From assembly GCF_900114415.1 (NCBI RefSeq), contig NZ_FOSZ01000002.1:434001-498000 (forward strand): a stretch of DNA of 64,000 nucleotides, in the 5' to 3' direction. Source of the DNA: Shimia haliotis. Its GTDB lineage: Bacteria > Pseudomonadota > Alphaproteobacteria > Rhodobacterales > Rhodobacteraceae. The notes under the pieces were generated by a model, which worked only from the letters and a program-made list of their open reading frames with translations, ran no database searches and was not told the DNA's origin. Made by a program: the position numbers and the translations under genes. Positions 44,902 to 54,060 of the stretch are shown here, one piece after another; the first letter of the stretch is position 1; every line of letters starts with the position of its first letter.

Positions 44902-45215
44902 CGCGATCATCCTTTTCAAAGAGTGAGCCTCAATAAGTGAAAGTCAGAGGCGGTTTCGTCAACAAAAATAGGGGGTTTCGTGTCATATTTAGACACATGA
45001 GATCAAGGGCCGGTTACGCGCTAAGGCGTCGGCGTCGCTCAGACAGGATATGACGGAGTTTGATCATGCCGCTTCCCTAAACCGAATACCACCGAATGGA
45101 AAGCCCGTTCTTTCACTTTGTTCAAATCGGATGCATTTTGCGCAATTCGGACGCCTTTTCCGCCACGCAAGTTACAACGCTTGCCACGCACGGGCGCGAC
45201 CCACATAACGCTCCT
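44902..45215. other. Intergenic region with argD promoter and dyad
   Basis: No convincing gene is seen. A leftward promoter candidate has TTGACG (plus-strand 44959-44964) and ACTTAT about 18 bp downstream. A dyad GTGTC-7-GACAC lies at 44981-44997, 17 bp beyond the -35, and could bind an arginine or other regulator. Only short meaningless frames occur at 45000-45066. Confidence 0.4.
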
Positions 45216-46103
45216 ATGGACACGCGCCCCAACCCCGCCATTGCCGCCGCCCTGACGCTCGCGGCCTCCGCTTTTGCTGCAGGCACAACGCTGCTGGCCA
45301 AAGCGCTCGGAACAGGCGCACTCGGCCCAGCTCTGCATCCGCTACAGGTCAGCCACGGACGTTTTCTCTTTGCTTTTATGATCTTCGCCACGGCTGCCAC
45401 CGTCCTGCGACCGCGCTTCAGTCGCCCGAACTGGAGACTGCACATCGGCCGCTCCTCTTTGGGATGGGGCGGTGTCACGTTGATGTTTGCCGCCGCCGCC
45501 TTCATTCCCCTCAGCGACGCCACCGCGATCAGCTTTCTCAACCCCGTGGTTGGCATGCTTCTTGCGATTCCCTTCCTCGGGGAACGCATCGGCCCATGGC
45601 GCTGGGGATCCGCCGTTCTCGCCTTTGCAGGCGCAATGGTTCTCACCCGCCCCGGCTCGGGTGCCCTGGAATTCGGCGCCCTCCTTGCTTTGGGGGCCGC
45701 CTGCGCTTTGGGAGGAGAACTCATCTGCATCAAGCTGCTGTCAGGGCGCGAGAAACCCTTCCAGATCCTGCTTGTAAACAACGCCATCGGCCTGACCATC
45801 GCGACCATCGCCGTCAGCTTTGTCTGGCAATCGCCAAACGCCGCCCAATGGGCCGCGCTCGCCGGCATCGGCGCGCTCATGGCCTCTGCACAAACCTGTT
45901 TTGTGAACGCTATGCGCATGGCGGACGCGAGCTTTGTCTCGCCCTTCTTTTACACGTCACTGGCCTTTGCCGCGCTTTATGACGCGCTGGTGTTCTCGGT
46001 ACTGCCCGATTCCGTATCCTACATCGGCGCGGCGATGATCCTCACCGCCGCCGCCATCCTTGTCTGGCGCGAGGCCCGCCCTAGACCGCGCCCGCTTCCC
46101 TAG
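45216..46103 (+). CDS. EamA/DMT-family transporter
   Basis: The 295-residue protein has ten predicted helices in two EamA halves. SDATAISFLNPVVGMLL in the first half and ADASFVSPFFYTSLAFAAL in the second are characteristic. The ATG at 45216 gives a natural hydrophobic start; the longer frame is unsupported. The substrate is unknown. Its stop codon TAG overlaps the stop of the convergent beta-helix gene in one CTAG palindrome. Confidence 0.85.
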   Translation: MDTRPNPAIAAALTLAASAFAAGTTLLAKALGTGALGPALHPLQVSHGRFLFAFMIFATAATVLRPRFSRPNWRLHIGRSSLGWGGVTLMFAAAAFIPLSDATAISFLNPVVGMLLAIPFLGERIGPWRWGSAVLAFAGAMVLTRPGSGALEFGALLALGAACALGGELICIKLLSGREKPFQILLVNNAIGLTIATIAVSFVWQSPNAAQWAALAGIGALMASAQTCFVNAMRMADASFVSPFFYTSLAFAALYDALVFSVLPDSVSYIGAAMILTAAAILVWREARPRPRPLP

Positions 46104-48382
46104 TCCATACGCACAATCACGGTCATGTCGCCGGCATAGGAATTGCCCCAGCGCAAATCGACTTCGCTGCCGTCGCTGCCCTGCTCAAGGTTCACATTCG
46201 GCATGTCATAGACGGTCACATTGGCCGTGTTCTTGAGCTTGCTGGTCGGCACCAGACCATCGACTCCCCGCGCGCGGCCACCAAACGGCAGTTTGCCCGC
46301 CGTGCGTACGGTCCATGTGCTTTGGTGCGTGTTCTGATCATGCGCCACACGCAAGGGATTGTGCGCCGCGGTCACCACATTGTGGAAGGTATTGCCCGCA
46401 AACAGGATGTTCTTGCCCTTGCTCATGTCGAGATCCGAGAAACTCGTGTCCACCCGATCCACGCGATCAATGGTGCCGTTGATCGACCGGAACTTGTTGC
46501 CGGTGACATTCAATCCCGTGATGAAATGCCCGCTGCCATGCGGCTTGATCACGATATAGCCAAACCACGGCGCCACATCGCCTGACAGGAACACATTGTC
46601 CGTGATCGACAGCGACCCGAACGAGAACCCGCCGGAAAAGTCCGGCTCGTTGTCATATTCGTTGGACCACTCCAAAAAGGCGTTATCGACATAGTTCCCG
46701 TCAAAGGTCGCCGAGGTGAACCCTTGGGCAAAGACAATCCCCGCAGTGCGCACCCCGTCGGTCTCGTCATCGCCCTGAAAGAAATGGTTGCCTGTCACCA
46801 TCGCATTCTCGCCGCCGATCACGGCAAAATGCCGGAGCTGGCTGGCACGGTTGTTGCGCAGCTTGAAATCATTGGCGTTGCAGTTGATCGCCACGCTGAT
46901 GCGATCCTGCGAGGGCACGCCGCCCTCATGGGTAATGAACTGGCACCGGTCGACCAACAACCCCTGACACCCCTCGCCGCACGAGGTAATCCCGCGATGT
47001 TTGGGGCGCGTGATAAAACTGTCGCGAAAGTGGAACGCCACACCGGACGGAGACAACAAAATCCCGCTGGCCTTTGAATTGCACTGCAATTCCACATCCA
47101 AAATCGAAAAGGCGCTGACCTTGGAAAAACCACTGAAATCAAGAATATACTTGAAACGAGTGAAGGTGTAATTCTGCGTTCCCGCCGCATCATACAACGG
47201 CTGACTCAGCGTCACCTCCTGCGTCGGTACATCCACCGCACGCACATACACCTCGCGCCCCACGCCATTGCCCGTCACCAAGGATCCCACCTGAATATTC
47301 GCGACATTGGCCACATTGCGCAATGTGCGCCCGTTCGAGGTCGCATAGGTCGCCTGCGACGTCACCACATCCGGCTCCCACGCAGTGTCCCCGCTGACGT
47401 AAAACTGCCCGTTCGCGATATGGCGCCGCTGCGCATAGCTGCCGCGATTGGGCACCGCCCCCTGCAAATCAATCGGCTCCGTAATGGTGATCCGTCGCCC
47501 CCCCATGTCCAGACTTTCATGGTCCGCGTTGTTCAAAAGCGATTGAAACGCCTTCTTGAAGGCCAGCTCTTCGTTGCCAAAAGCGTTGATGTAGGTCGGC
47601 AGATCAAAATTCTTGGTCAGAGACAGGATGGAGCCGGTCCCCATGCTGAGCGTGCCTTCAAATTCCACGGGGTTTTCAAAGGTCACGCTGCTGCCCAGAA
47701 AATAAACTCCCTCAGGCACCAAGACCCGTTTGCCATCCGCCGCCGCATCCGCCGCCTCAAACGCGGCTGCGCAATCGGTGCTGCCATCGCCCACCGCCCC
47801 AAAATCGCGCACATCCACCCAATTCATCATGTCCCGATGAAAGGCGCCGGTGATGTCCTCGATCCTCAGATCATCCACACGCACAACGCCGCCGTTGGGC
47901 CCCGTCAGATCAAGCCCGAAATGCCCATAGGCCGGCGTGGCACCCCAGACCATATCGACACCCCCACGGGCACCGCTGCCGACAATCGCGCTGACTTCGA
48001 CAACCGATCCATACGTCTGCAAGGTCACGTCGCCGCCCACTTCGGACAATCCGCTCACATGCCCACCGCCAGCGGTGGCGGCAAATCCCGCAATCCTCAC
48101 CGTAGGAAGGTTGCCGCTGATCGCCTTCACCCGTGCCGTGATACGCAGATAACACCCGGGCAAAATCGGTGTCTGCCCCATGTACCGCAGGCGCTGCGTG
48201 CCTTGCGTTTTCAGAAGCTCCAGACAGCCGCCAAAATCGCTATCTGCCGGCACATAGGCCGCATTGGCAGCCCCGTCATACGTGTCCGATCCTGCCGTGC
48301 CATCCTCGCTCGACCACACATCCAACCCGTCCACAAACGGCGTTGGCATCAACACCAGACCATCGGTTATCGCCTTGTTCAT
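46100..48382 (-). CDS. Right-handed parallel beta-helix protein, pectate-lyase-like
   Basis: The 760-residue protein has an N-terminal beta-sandwich-like region (about 1-190), then VRDFGAVGDGSTDCAAAF near 195-212, the start of a pectate-lyase-3/GH28-type beta-helix that runs to about 690, and a short C-terminal strand domain. No signal peptide is visible. Similar folds form phage and gene-transfer-agent spikes or cell-surface polysaccharide enzymes. The start ATG at 48380-48382 has AAAGGG upstream. Its stop overlaps the DMT transporter stop as CTAG. Enzymatic activity is not shown by sequence. Confidence 0.85.
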   Translation of the reverse strand: MNKAITDGLVLMPTPFVDGLDVWSSEDGTAGSDTYDGAANAAYVPADSDFGGCLELLKTQGTQRLRYMGQTPILPGCYLRITARVKAISGNLPTVRIAGFAATAGGGHVSGLSEVGGDVTLQTYGSVVEVSAIVGSGARGGVDMVWGATPAYGHFGLDLTGPNGGVVRVDDLRIEDITGAFHRDMMNWVDVRDFGAVGDGSTDCAAAFEAADAAADGKRVLVPEGVYFLGSSVTFENPVEFEGTLSMGTGSILSLTKNFDLPTYINAFGNEELAFKKAFQSLLNNADHESLDMGGRRITITEPIDLQGAVPNRGSYAQRRHIANGQFYVSGDTAWEPDVVTSQATYATSNGRTLRNVANVANIQVGSLVTGNGVGREVYVRAVDVPTQEVTLSQPLYDAAGTQNYTFTRFKYILDFSGFSKVSAFSILDVELQCNSKASGILLSPSGVAFHFRDSFITRPKHRGITSCGEGCQGLLVDRCQFITHEGGVPSQDRISVAINCNANDFKLRNNRASQLRHFAVIGGENAMVTGNHFFQGDDETDGVRTAGIVFAQGFTSATFDGNYVDNAFLEWSNEYDNEPDFSGGFSFGSLSITDNVFLSGDVAPWFGYIVIKPHGSGHFITGLNVTGNKFRSINGTIDRVDRVDTSFSDLDMSKGKNILFAGNTFHNVVTAAHNPLRVAHDQNTHQSTWTVRTAGKLPFGGRARGVDGLVPTSKLKNTANVTVYDMPNVNLEQGSDGSEVDLRWGNSYAGDMTVIVRMD

Positions 48383-48483
48383 CTTGCCCTTTCCGCGCGC
48401 CGCGCCCCGCGCAACCCGTCCCAAGTCCTCACCCCGCACGCCCGCAATCAAGGCGGCCTAAAGGGCATAGCGCAGACAAAATT

Positions 48484-48509
48484 AACGCGCGGCTTTCCCA
48501 CCGCGCGTT
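48484..48509 (-). terminator. Hairpin after the DUF4864 gene
   Basis: The stem AACGCGCGG/CCGCGCGTT with an 8-base loop is followed leftward by AATTTTG. It lies between the DUF4864 gene and the beta-helix gene. Confidence 0.6.
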
Positions 48510-48541
48510 GCATCGCCAAGGATCTCGGAAGTGGTGGGGTA

Positions 48542-48949
48542 TCAGGCGCTCTCGTCAGTGGTGATCATCTGCACCGCCGCGATCCGCCAGCCAACGTCTG
48601 TCGGCACCATCAGATAATCCAGCACATACAGCGCGCCTGCTTCGTCACGCACCAAGACGCGCTGCCACAGCGCATCGCCTTCCTGACGCAGGGTGCCAAA
48701 CCGCACATCCGTCGGCCTATGCACCATTGGATAGCCACGCTTTACCATCTCGCCAAAATTCTCCGGCGTGCCGAACATGCGCCGGATGTTGTCGGCCGCA
48801 AACCCGAAGGCCTGAAAAAAATCATCGCGTTGAAACGCATCCATCTGCTGGCTGATGATCCCCTCGATCTCTCCCGCGGCGCTTTGCTGCGCCTCAACCT
48901 CCCGAGACAATCCCGCAATAACCACTAGAGCCAGCAATAAATGTTTCAT
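48542..48949 (-). CDS. DUF4864 family secreted protein
   Basis: The 135-residue protein has a signal peptide (LLLALVVIAGLSREVEAQ, cleavage after EAQ). The mature part, a helix ISQQMDAFQRDDFFQAFGFAA followed by strands VLVRDEAGALYVLDYLMV and VGWRIAAVQMI, matches the DUF4864 pattern, an NTF2-like small fold. The function is unknown. The ATG at 48947-48949 has GAGGA upstream and removes a spurious N-terminal extension. It lies between lysS and the beta-helix gene, all leftward. Confidence 0.85.
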   Translation of the reverse strand: MKHLLLALVVIAGLSREVEAQQSAAGEIEGIISQQMDAFQRDDFFQAFGFAADNIRRMFGTPENFGEMVKRGYPMVHRPTDVRFGTLRQEGDALWQRVLVRDEAGALYVLDYLMVPTDVGWRIAAVQMITTDESA

Positions 48950-49030
48950 GGCGCATCCTCCTGCGAAGACTACGCCGGAACGCGCCCTTCGGATCACGCC
49001 CCCCTCCCGACCGCTTGGCTCAAAACGGCC

Positions 49031-49054
49031 AAAGGCCCGCCAAAGCGGGCCTTT
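49031..49054 (-). terminator. Intrinsic terminator after lysS
   Basis: The stem AAAGGCCCGC/GCGGGCCTTT with loop CAAA is followed in leftward transcription by GGCCGTTTTG. It lies between lysS and the DUF4864 gene. Confidence 0.7.
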
Positions 49055-49092
49055 GCAAAACCTGTCTGCGTCATCAGACGCAGTCCTTTGGA

Positions 49093-50742
49093 TCAGTCGG
49101 CTACGAACTCGCCGTCCAGCGCCTTGTTGATCAGATCGCGTGTCTCTTCCACGCCATAAAGCGCGATGAAACCGCCAAACCGCGGCCCTTGGCTCGCGCC
49201 CAGCAGCACTTCATAGATCGCCTTGAACCAGTCCCGCAGCGGCTCAAAGCCATGCACTTTGCCCACGGCGAAAACGATCGACTGCAAAAATTCCTCGTTG
49301 TCGAAATCCGCCTCCGGCAGCGGGTCTTCGTTGCCCACCAGCTCGTTCTTGCGAGCAATCATCGCCAACGCGGTCTCTGCCGAGCCCAGCGCATTGCTCA
49401 GATCTTCCAGCGCCGCGCGTTCCTTTTCGTCGGGCGCGCGATACACTTTGGCCGGCTTCACAAAATCGTTGAAGTAGCGCACCGCATAGCCCGCCGCCGC
49501 ATCCATGCCCGGGTGGGTTTCCGCAGTGGCATCAGGGGCGTATTTGTTGATGAACCCCCACATCGTCGCGGTGTCCTCGGCCGAGGACGCGCTGGCAAGG
49601 TTCAGCAACATGGAGAAACTCACCACCAGATCGCTTTGCGGCACGTCGCCGGAATGGATGTGCCACACCGGATTGTTCAACTGCGCCTTCACATCCTGCG
49701 TGTGATAGGCCCGCAACTGCTGGTGATACTCGTCCATCGCCTTGGGGATCACATCAAAATGCATCCGCTTCGCGGTTTTCGGCTTGAGGTACATGAAATA
49801 GCTCAGGCTCTCGGTCGAGGCATAGGTCAGCCATTGGTCAATCGACACGCCGTTGCCCGAAGATTTGGAAATCTTCTGGCCGTTCTCGTCGAGGAACAAT
49901 TCATAGGAGAAGTGGTTCGGCGCCCGCCCCCCAAGCACACGACAGATCGCGTCATAGATCTTTTCGTTGGTGGCGTGTTCCTTGCCATACATCTCGAAAT
50001 CGACCCCAAGCGCCGCCCAGCGCGCGCCAAAATCCGGCTTCCACTGCAGCTTCACATTGCCGCCGGTGACAGGCAGGGTCCATTCCTTGCCGTCCTCGTC
50101 ATCAAAGGTGATGGTATAGGTCTCGGCACACACCTTCTTCATCGGCACATAAAGCACGCGACCGGTTTCCGGATGCAGCGGCAGGAAGATCGAATAGGAC
50201 GCCGCACGTTCTTCGCGCAGCGACTTGAGCATGATCGCCATCACCTCGTCATAACGTTCCACGGCACGCTTCAGGACCTCGTCAAACTGACCCGAGGCGT
50301 AGAACTCCTTGGCCGAATAAAACTCGTACTCAAAGCCAAAGGTATCCAGAAAACGTCGCAGCATGGCGTTGTTGTGATCGCCAAAGCTCGCGTGGGTTCC
50401 AAACGGATCCGGCACAGATGTCAGCGGACGCTGCAAATGATCTTCCAGCAACTCGGGGTTGGGCACGTTGCTGGGCACTTTGCGCATGCCATCCAAATCA
50501 TCGGAGAAACAGATCAACCGAGTCGGCACCTCAGAGATCGCTTCAAACGCTTTGCGGATCATGGTCGTGCGCAAAACTTCGCCGAAGGTGCCGATGTGCG
50601 GCAGACCTGACGGGCCATAGCCGGTTTCAAACAGCACATAACCCTTCTTGTCCTTGCTCCCTTCATACCGTTTGAGCAACCGGCGCGCTTCTTCAAAGGG
50701 CCAGGCTTTCGATACAAGGGCTGCGTCGCGCAGTTCAGACAT
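49093..50742 (-). CDS. lysS: Lysyl-tRNA synthetase, class I
   Basis: This is a 549-residue class I synthetase, not the usual class II enzyme. The HIGH-type motif is PHIG in [10 protein letters not shown] near 50-58, and the KMSKS-type motif is KISKS in [10 protein letters not shown]. Class I LysRS is found in archaea and many alphaproteobacteria, so this supports the lineage. The start is the ATG at 50740-50742 with GGAGAG six bases upstream; an in-frame ATG at 50760 would add 6 residues. It has its own terminator. Confidence 0.95.
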   Translation of the reverse strand: MSELRDAALVSKAWPFEEARRLLKRYEGSKDKKGYVLFETGYGPSGLPHIGTFGEVLRTTMIRKAFEAISEVPTRLICFSDDLDGMRKVPSNVPNPELLEDHLQRPLTSVPDPFGTHASFGDHNNAMLRRFLDTFGFEYEFYSAKEFYASGQFDEVLKRAVERYDEVMAIMLKSLREERAASYSIFLPLHPETGRVLYVPMKKVCAETYTITFDDEDGKEWTLPVTGGNVKLQWKPDFGARWAALGVDFEMYGKEHATNEKIYDAICRVLGGRAPNHFSYELFLDENGQKISKSSGNGVSIDQWLTYASTESLSYFMYLKPKTAKRMHFDVIPKAMDEYHQQLRAYHTQDVKAQLNNPVWHIHSGDVPQSDLVVSFSMLLNLASASSAEDTATMWGFINKYAPDATAETHPGMDAAAGYAVRYFNDFVKPAKVYRAPDEKERAALEDLSNALGSAETALAMIARKNELVGNEDPLPEADFDNEEFLQSIVFAVGKVHGFEPLRDWFKAIYEVLLGASQGPRFGGFIALYGVEETRDLINKALDGEFVAD

Positions 50743-50873
50743 AGGATCTCTCCGGTTCAAAGGAAAACACCCTCGGAAACACCATTGCGTCCAAAGGTTC
50801 GCCGCTTCCTATTGCCCCTGACCATCGCAGTCAATATTCTGCACTGCAACACTGCTTTGCAAAGGATCACACA

Positions 50874-51296
50874 GTGACTCAAGACCTACCCCATTCCCTG
50901 TCGCCCCAAGACAGCCTTGTCGCCGTGATGATCGCCATTTCGGCCTCTGACGAAAACATCCGCACCGCGGAGCTTCTCAAGATTCAGGTGGCCCTCAACA
51001 ACCTGCCGATCTTTGCCGAATATGACACCGACCGCCTGCAAGTGATCAGCCAGATCGTCTTTGATCTGTTTGAACAGGAAGACGGCCTTGCCGCGTTGTT
51101 TGGTCTGGTCCGCGAGGGGCTCGACGAGCGGCTTTATGAAACAGCCTATGCTCTGGCCTGCGACGTGGCCGCCGCCGACGGTTCGCTGGCGGAACCCGAG
51201 CTGCGTCTGCTTGAGGAAATCCGCTACGAGCTCAACATCGACCGCCTGCACGCCGCCGGCATCGAATGGGGCGCCCGCGCCCGCCATATGGTGTAA
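50874..51296 (+). CDS. TerB-like tellurite-resistance-family protein
   Basis: The 140-residue helical protein starts at a GTG with AAGGA eight bases upstream. SLVAVMIAISASDENIRTAELLKI and the second block ACDVAAADGSLAEPELRLLEEI match the TerB fold, in which paired acidic residues bind metal. The family is usually linked to tellurite or stress responses; here it stands alone, divergent from lysS, with no other ter genes. Convergent with the hybrid kinase. Confidence 0.8.
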   Translation: MTQDLPHSLSPQDSLVAVMIAISASDENIRTAELLKIQVALNNLPIFAEYDTDRLQVISQIVFDLFEQEDGLAALFGLVREGLDERLYETAYALACDVAAADGSLAEPELRLLEEIRYELNIDRLHAAGIEWGARARHMV

Positions 51297-51303
51297 TCCG
51301 CCC

Positions 51304-51328
51304 AAGGTGCGCGGCCCCCGCGCACCTT
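51304..51328. terminator. Hairpin between convergent terB-like and kinase genes
   Basis: Perfect 11-bp stem AAGGTGCGCGG/CCGCGCACCTT with a 3-base loop, placed between two converging stops. It can act in both directions, although T tracts are short. Confidence 0.6.
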
Positions 51329-51338
51329 CGCGGCCACC

Positions 51339-52967
51339 TCAGGCATGGCCGCACAACACCTTGAACAGATCGCTTTTGCGAAACGGCTTGCTCAGAAACG
51401 CGTCCATTCCCGCTGCCAGACAATCCTGCGCATCTTTGGGGTGGGCATTTGCCGTCAACGCCACAATCCGCCCCGCGTCTTTGCCGGCCTGTTGCTCAAA
51501 GTCGCGAATCCGGCGCGTGGCTTCCAGACCGCCCATGACCGGCATCGACAAATCCATCAGCACAAGATCACAGTCCAGAGCCATATAGGCGTCAAGCGCC
51601 GCCGCTCCATTGTCGACCATCACCAGTTCGGCGCCCGTGTTCTCCAACATCTTGCGTACCACCATCTGATTGGTGCGATTGTCTTCAGCAACCAACACGC
51701 GCTTGCCCGCAAGTGACGCCGAAGGCACAGAGTCGGCTTGGGCTTGCGCCAGTTCCACTGGGGCGCTGTCCGCGGCGGTCTGCATCACTTCGGGATCGGC
51801 CATTTCGCGCCCGATATCGTCATGGGTCTCCAGCGCTGGCAAATTCAGCCGCACAACAAAGGTCGACCCTTCCCCCAGCTGACTGTCTACCGAGATTTCG
51901 CCGTTCATCTGCTCCACCAGCGCGCGGGTGATCGCCAACCCAAGGCCGGTGCCCTCGCCGTTTCTCACTTCCGGCCGGTCGACCTGCTCAAAGGCCGAGA
52001 AAATATGTGGCAGGTCTTGAGCCGCAATGCCCTGCCCCGTGTCGGTTACGGAAATCTCCAATGGGGTCTCAACCCGGTCCCGCAAATAGCGCACCGCAAC
52101 TTTCACGCTGCCCGCCTCGGTGAATTTGGCCGCATTCCCCAGCAGGTTGGTCAATATCTGGCGCACGCGCCCACGATCTCCGGCAAACAGGCTGGGCGTT
52201 TGCGCGCTATAATCCATCACAAGCTCAACGCCCTTGCGCTCCACTCCGGGGCGCAACAATGTCACGGTCTCCGTCACCACATCGCGCAGGGAAAACGGCG
52301 CCTCCTGCAAAGTCAGCTTCTCTGCCTGTATCTTTGAAAAATCCAGAACATCGTTGATGATGTCCAAAAGCGCATTGGCAGAGCTGAAAATCGTGTCTGC
52401 ATAAAGCGACTGGTTGGCGTCCAGGGCAGTTTCCCGCAACAGCTCGCACATCCCCATGATCCCGTTCATTGGCGTGCGGATTTCATGGCTCATATTGGCA
52501 AGAAACTGCTCCTTGGCCCTGCTGGCCGCCTCCGCCTCTTCCTTTGCCAGTTTGGTCAGTTCCAACGCCGCATCCCGCTCCTTTTCCGATGTGATGTCCA
52601 TCGAGGAGCCAATCAAATGCGTGACATTGCCCTCCGCATCCAGAAACGGCACCAACCTGGTTCGCATGGTGCCAAAGTCCTGCGCAAAGGGAATTGTGAC
52701 CTCATAGGAAATCGGCCGTCCCGCCTCGACAACCGCTTGATGCTTCTTCAACGCGGCCCGACCGGTCTCACCGCCAAACAGTTCGAGCGCGGTTTTGCCT
52801 GGGATCTGTTCCGACGTCAGCCCCGTCCACTCACGCCCCACAGAGTTGATCGAAATATATCGCGGCAATCCGTCCTCCGCGACGCGAATCCAAAAGATCG
52901 AAAGCTGTACCGCCTCCATCACGTCGATGGGATCAATAAGAGGTTGTTCGCGCACGATTTTCTCCAT
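51339..52967 (-). CDS. PAS-domain hybrid sensor histidine kinase
   Basis: The 542-residue cytoplasmic kinase has a PAS domain (about 20-130), a linking helix, a HisKA domain with the phospho-acceptor H161 in SHEIRTPMNG, a HATPase with N, G1 (DTGQGI) and G2 (GEGTGLGLAI) boxes, and a C-terminal receiver whose phosphorylated Asp is in LVLMDLSMPVMGG. No membrane helix is seen, so the signal is sensed inside the cell. No adjacent response regulator is present; it probably feeds a phosphorelay through a separate Hpt protein. The start ATG is at 52967, far from other genes. Confidence 0.93.
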   Translation of the reverse strand: MEKIVREQPLIDPIDVMEAVQLSIFWIRVAEDGLPRYISINSVGREWTGLTSEQIPGKTALELFGGETGRAALKKHQAVVEAGRPISYEVTIPFAQDFGTMRTRLVPFLDAEGNVTHLIGSSMDITSEKERDAALELTKLAKEEAEAASRAKEQFLANMSHEIRTPMNGIMGMCELLRETALDANQSLYADTIFSSANALLDIINDVLDFSKIQAEKLTLQEAPFSLRDVVTETVTLLRPGVERKGVELVMDYSAQTPSLFAGDRGRVRQILTNLLGNAAKFTEAGSVKVAVRYLRDRVETPLEISVTDTGQGIAAQDLPHIFSAFEQVDRPEVRNGEGTGLGLAITRALVEQMNGEISVDSQLGEGSTFVVRLNLPALETHDDIGREMADPEVMQTAADSAPVELAQAQADSVPSASLAGKRVLVAEDNRTNQMVVRKMLENTGAELVMVDNGAAALDAYMALDCDLVLMDLSMPVMGGLEATRRIRDFEQQAGKDAGRIVALTANAHPKDAQDCLAAGMDAFLSKPFRKSDLFKVLCGHA

Positions 52968-53232
52968 CTGCCAAACTCCGGGGGAGAGATGCCCTTAAGA
53001 CGCTTAAAACCAACAAGTTAGAAAAACCTTTCACAAAGCGCGCGGAGGCGCCTGTTTGCTCTTTTGGCGCTGCCCCCTTTCAATTTGCGACATGCCCCAC
53101 TATGTAGCGGTTGCTAACGTTTTTCTTTTTCGACCACTGTCTCCCTTCACACGGCGCTCAGTCTCTCGATCCAGACCTACCGCGCCAGGCTGCCGCATCG
53201 TGTGGGCAGCATTAAAATTGGAGACTACGGAT

Positions 53233-53439
53233 ATGGCCAACGGCACCGTAAAATGGTTCAACTCTACCAAAGGCTTCGGCTTCATCGCACCTGAAGGTGG
53301 CAGCAAAGACGTGTTTGTACACATCTCCGCTGTTGAGCGCTCCGGCCTGACTGGCCTGGCAGACAACCAGAAAGTGACCTTTGACGTAGAAGCAGGCCGC
53401 GACGGCCGCGAATCTGCGGTAAACATCGAGCTGGCATAA
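53233..53439 (+). CDS. cspA: Cold-shock protein, CspA family
   Basis: This is a 68-residue single-stranded nucleic-acid-binding beta-barrel. RNP1 KGFGFI and RNP2 DVFVHIS are intact, with FNSTKG between WF and KGFGFI. It acts as an RNA chaperone. The ATG at 53233 has TTGGAG upstream; the 5' leader from the divergent kinase is about 260 bp, which is usual for cold-shock genes regulated at the RNA level. A strong terminator follows. Confidence 0.95.
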   Translation: MANGTVKWFNSTKGFGFIAPEGGSKDVFVHISAVERSGLTGLADNQKVTFDVEAGRDGRESAVNIELA

Positions 53440-53472
53440 GCCAACACGTGCGCATTGCGCACCACTGATTTG

Positions 53473-53504
53473 AAAACGGCCCGCCAATCGCGGGCCGTTT
53501 TTTT
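53473..53504 (+). terminator. Intrinsic terminator after cspA
   Basis: Perfect 12-bp stem AAAACGGCCCGC with its complement, 5-base loop, and a T tract running to 53504. It ends cspA and faces the convergent P-loop kinase gene. Confidence 0.92.
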
Positions 53505-53515
53505 GTCTCTACCCA

Positions 53516-54001
53516 CTAAATGGAATGCACAACCAACCGGAATCCTTCATCCGGTGATGGTGGCACAAAATGCGCTGACAGTTTGTCAAACTGCGCCTCG
53601 CTGACCGAGAACGGATGCGCCCCCGACGCATTGCGCGCCGTCAGCCGCGCTTTGCACACCGCATCTGGCACATCCAGATGGTGCAACACCGCCTGCACCT
53701 GCGCTTGCCGCGCCAGCCCCAGCATCCACGCGCGGCTCTCTGCTGTGTTGGCCTGAAAGTCCAAAACAACCGTCACCCCTGCCCGAAGCAGGTCCACCAC
53801 ATGCGGCCCCGCCACATCGCGGACTTTCTGCGAACAGCGCACAAAATCCTTCAGCGACGCCATCTGATCCCCAAACAACGCGGCCAGCCACGCATCCTCC
53901 GAGATCACAACCGCGCCGGCCGTGCGCACAAGCTGCGCGCACAATGTCGACTTGCCCGCCGCGGGTTTGCCGCACAGCAAATGCAATCGTTCCTCAACCA
54001 C
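53516..54001 (-). CDS. P-loop kinase-like ATPase, small
   Basis: The 161-residue protein starts at a GTG (53999-54001) with GGGAG eight bases upstream; an in-frame TTG at 54028 is the alternative. Walker A GKPAAGKST is at 11-19, followed by ISEDAWLA and VTVVLDFQAN. The arrangement resembles small nucleotide or antibiotic kinases of the ATP-binding AAA_33 type (chloramphenicol-phosphotransferase-like); the substrate is unknown. Convergent with cspA, and upstream of the PBP4-type gene on the same strand. Confidence 0.75.
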   Translation of the reverse strand: MVEERLHLLCGKPAAGKSTLCAQLVRTAGAVVISEDAWLAALFGDQMASLKDFVRCSQKVRDVAGPHVVDLLRAGVTVVLDFQANTAESRAWMLGLARQAQVQAVLHHLDVPDAVCKARLTARNASGAHPFSVSEAQFDKLSAHFVPPSPDEGFRLVVHSI

Positions 54002-54060
54002 GCCACGCGCTCCCGACTTGTTCTGCAAAGGCTCCGCTGCGCATCCCGATCCTCACCGCC

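Noticed and set aside
44998-45066. Tiny frames of 17-18 codons, Arg-rich, in the argD upstream region
   Set aside because: They are too short and lack conserved features, although one has weak GGGAAG-like sequence upstream. Insufficient support.
45118-45135. GTTCAAATC-like tRNA T-arm sequence
   Set aside because: No matching stems or acceptor ends surround it, so it is not a tRNA gene.
49015-50610. Plus-strand 531-codon frame opposite lysS
   Set aside because: It lies wholly within the lysS antisense strand, without a family motif.
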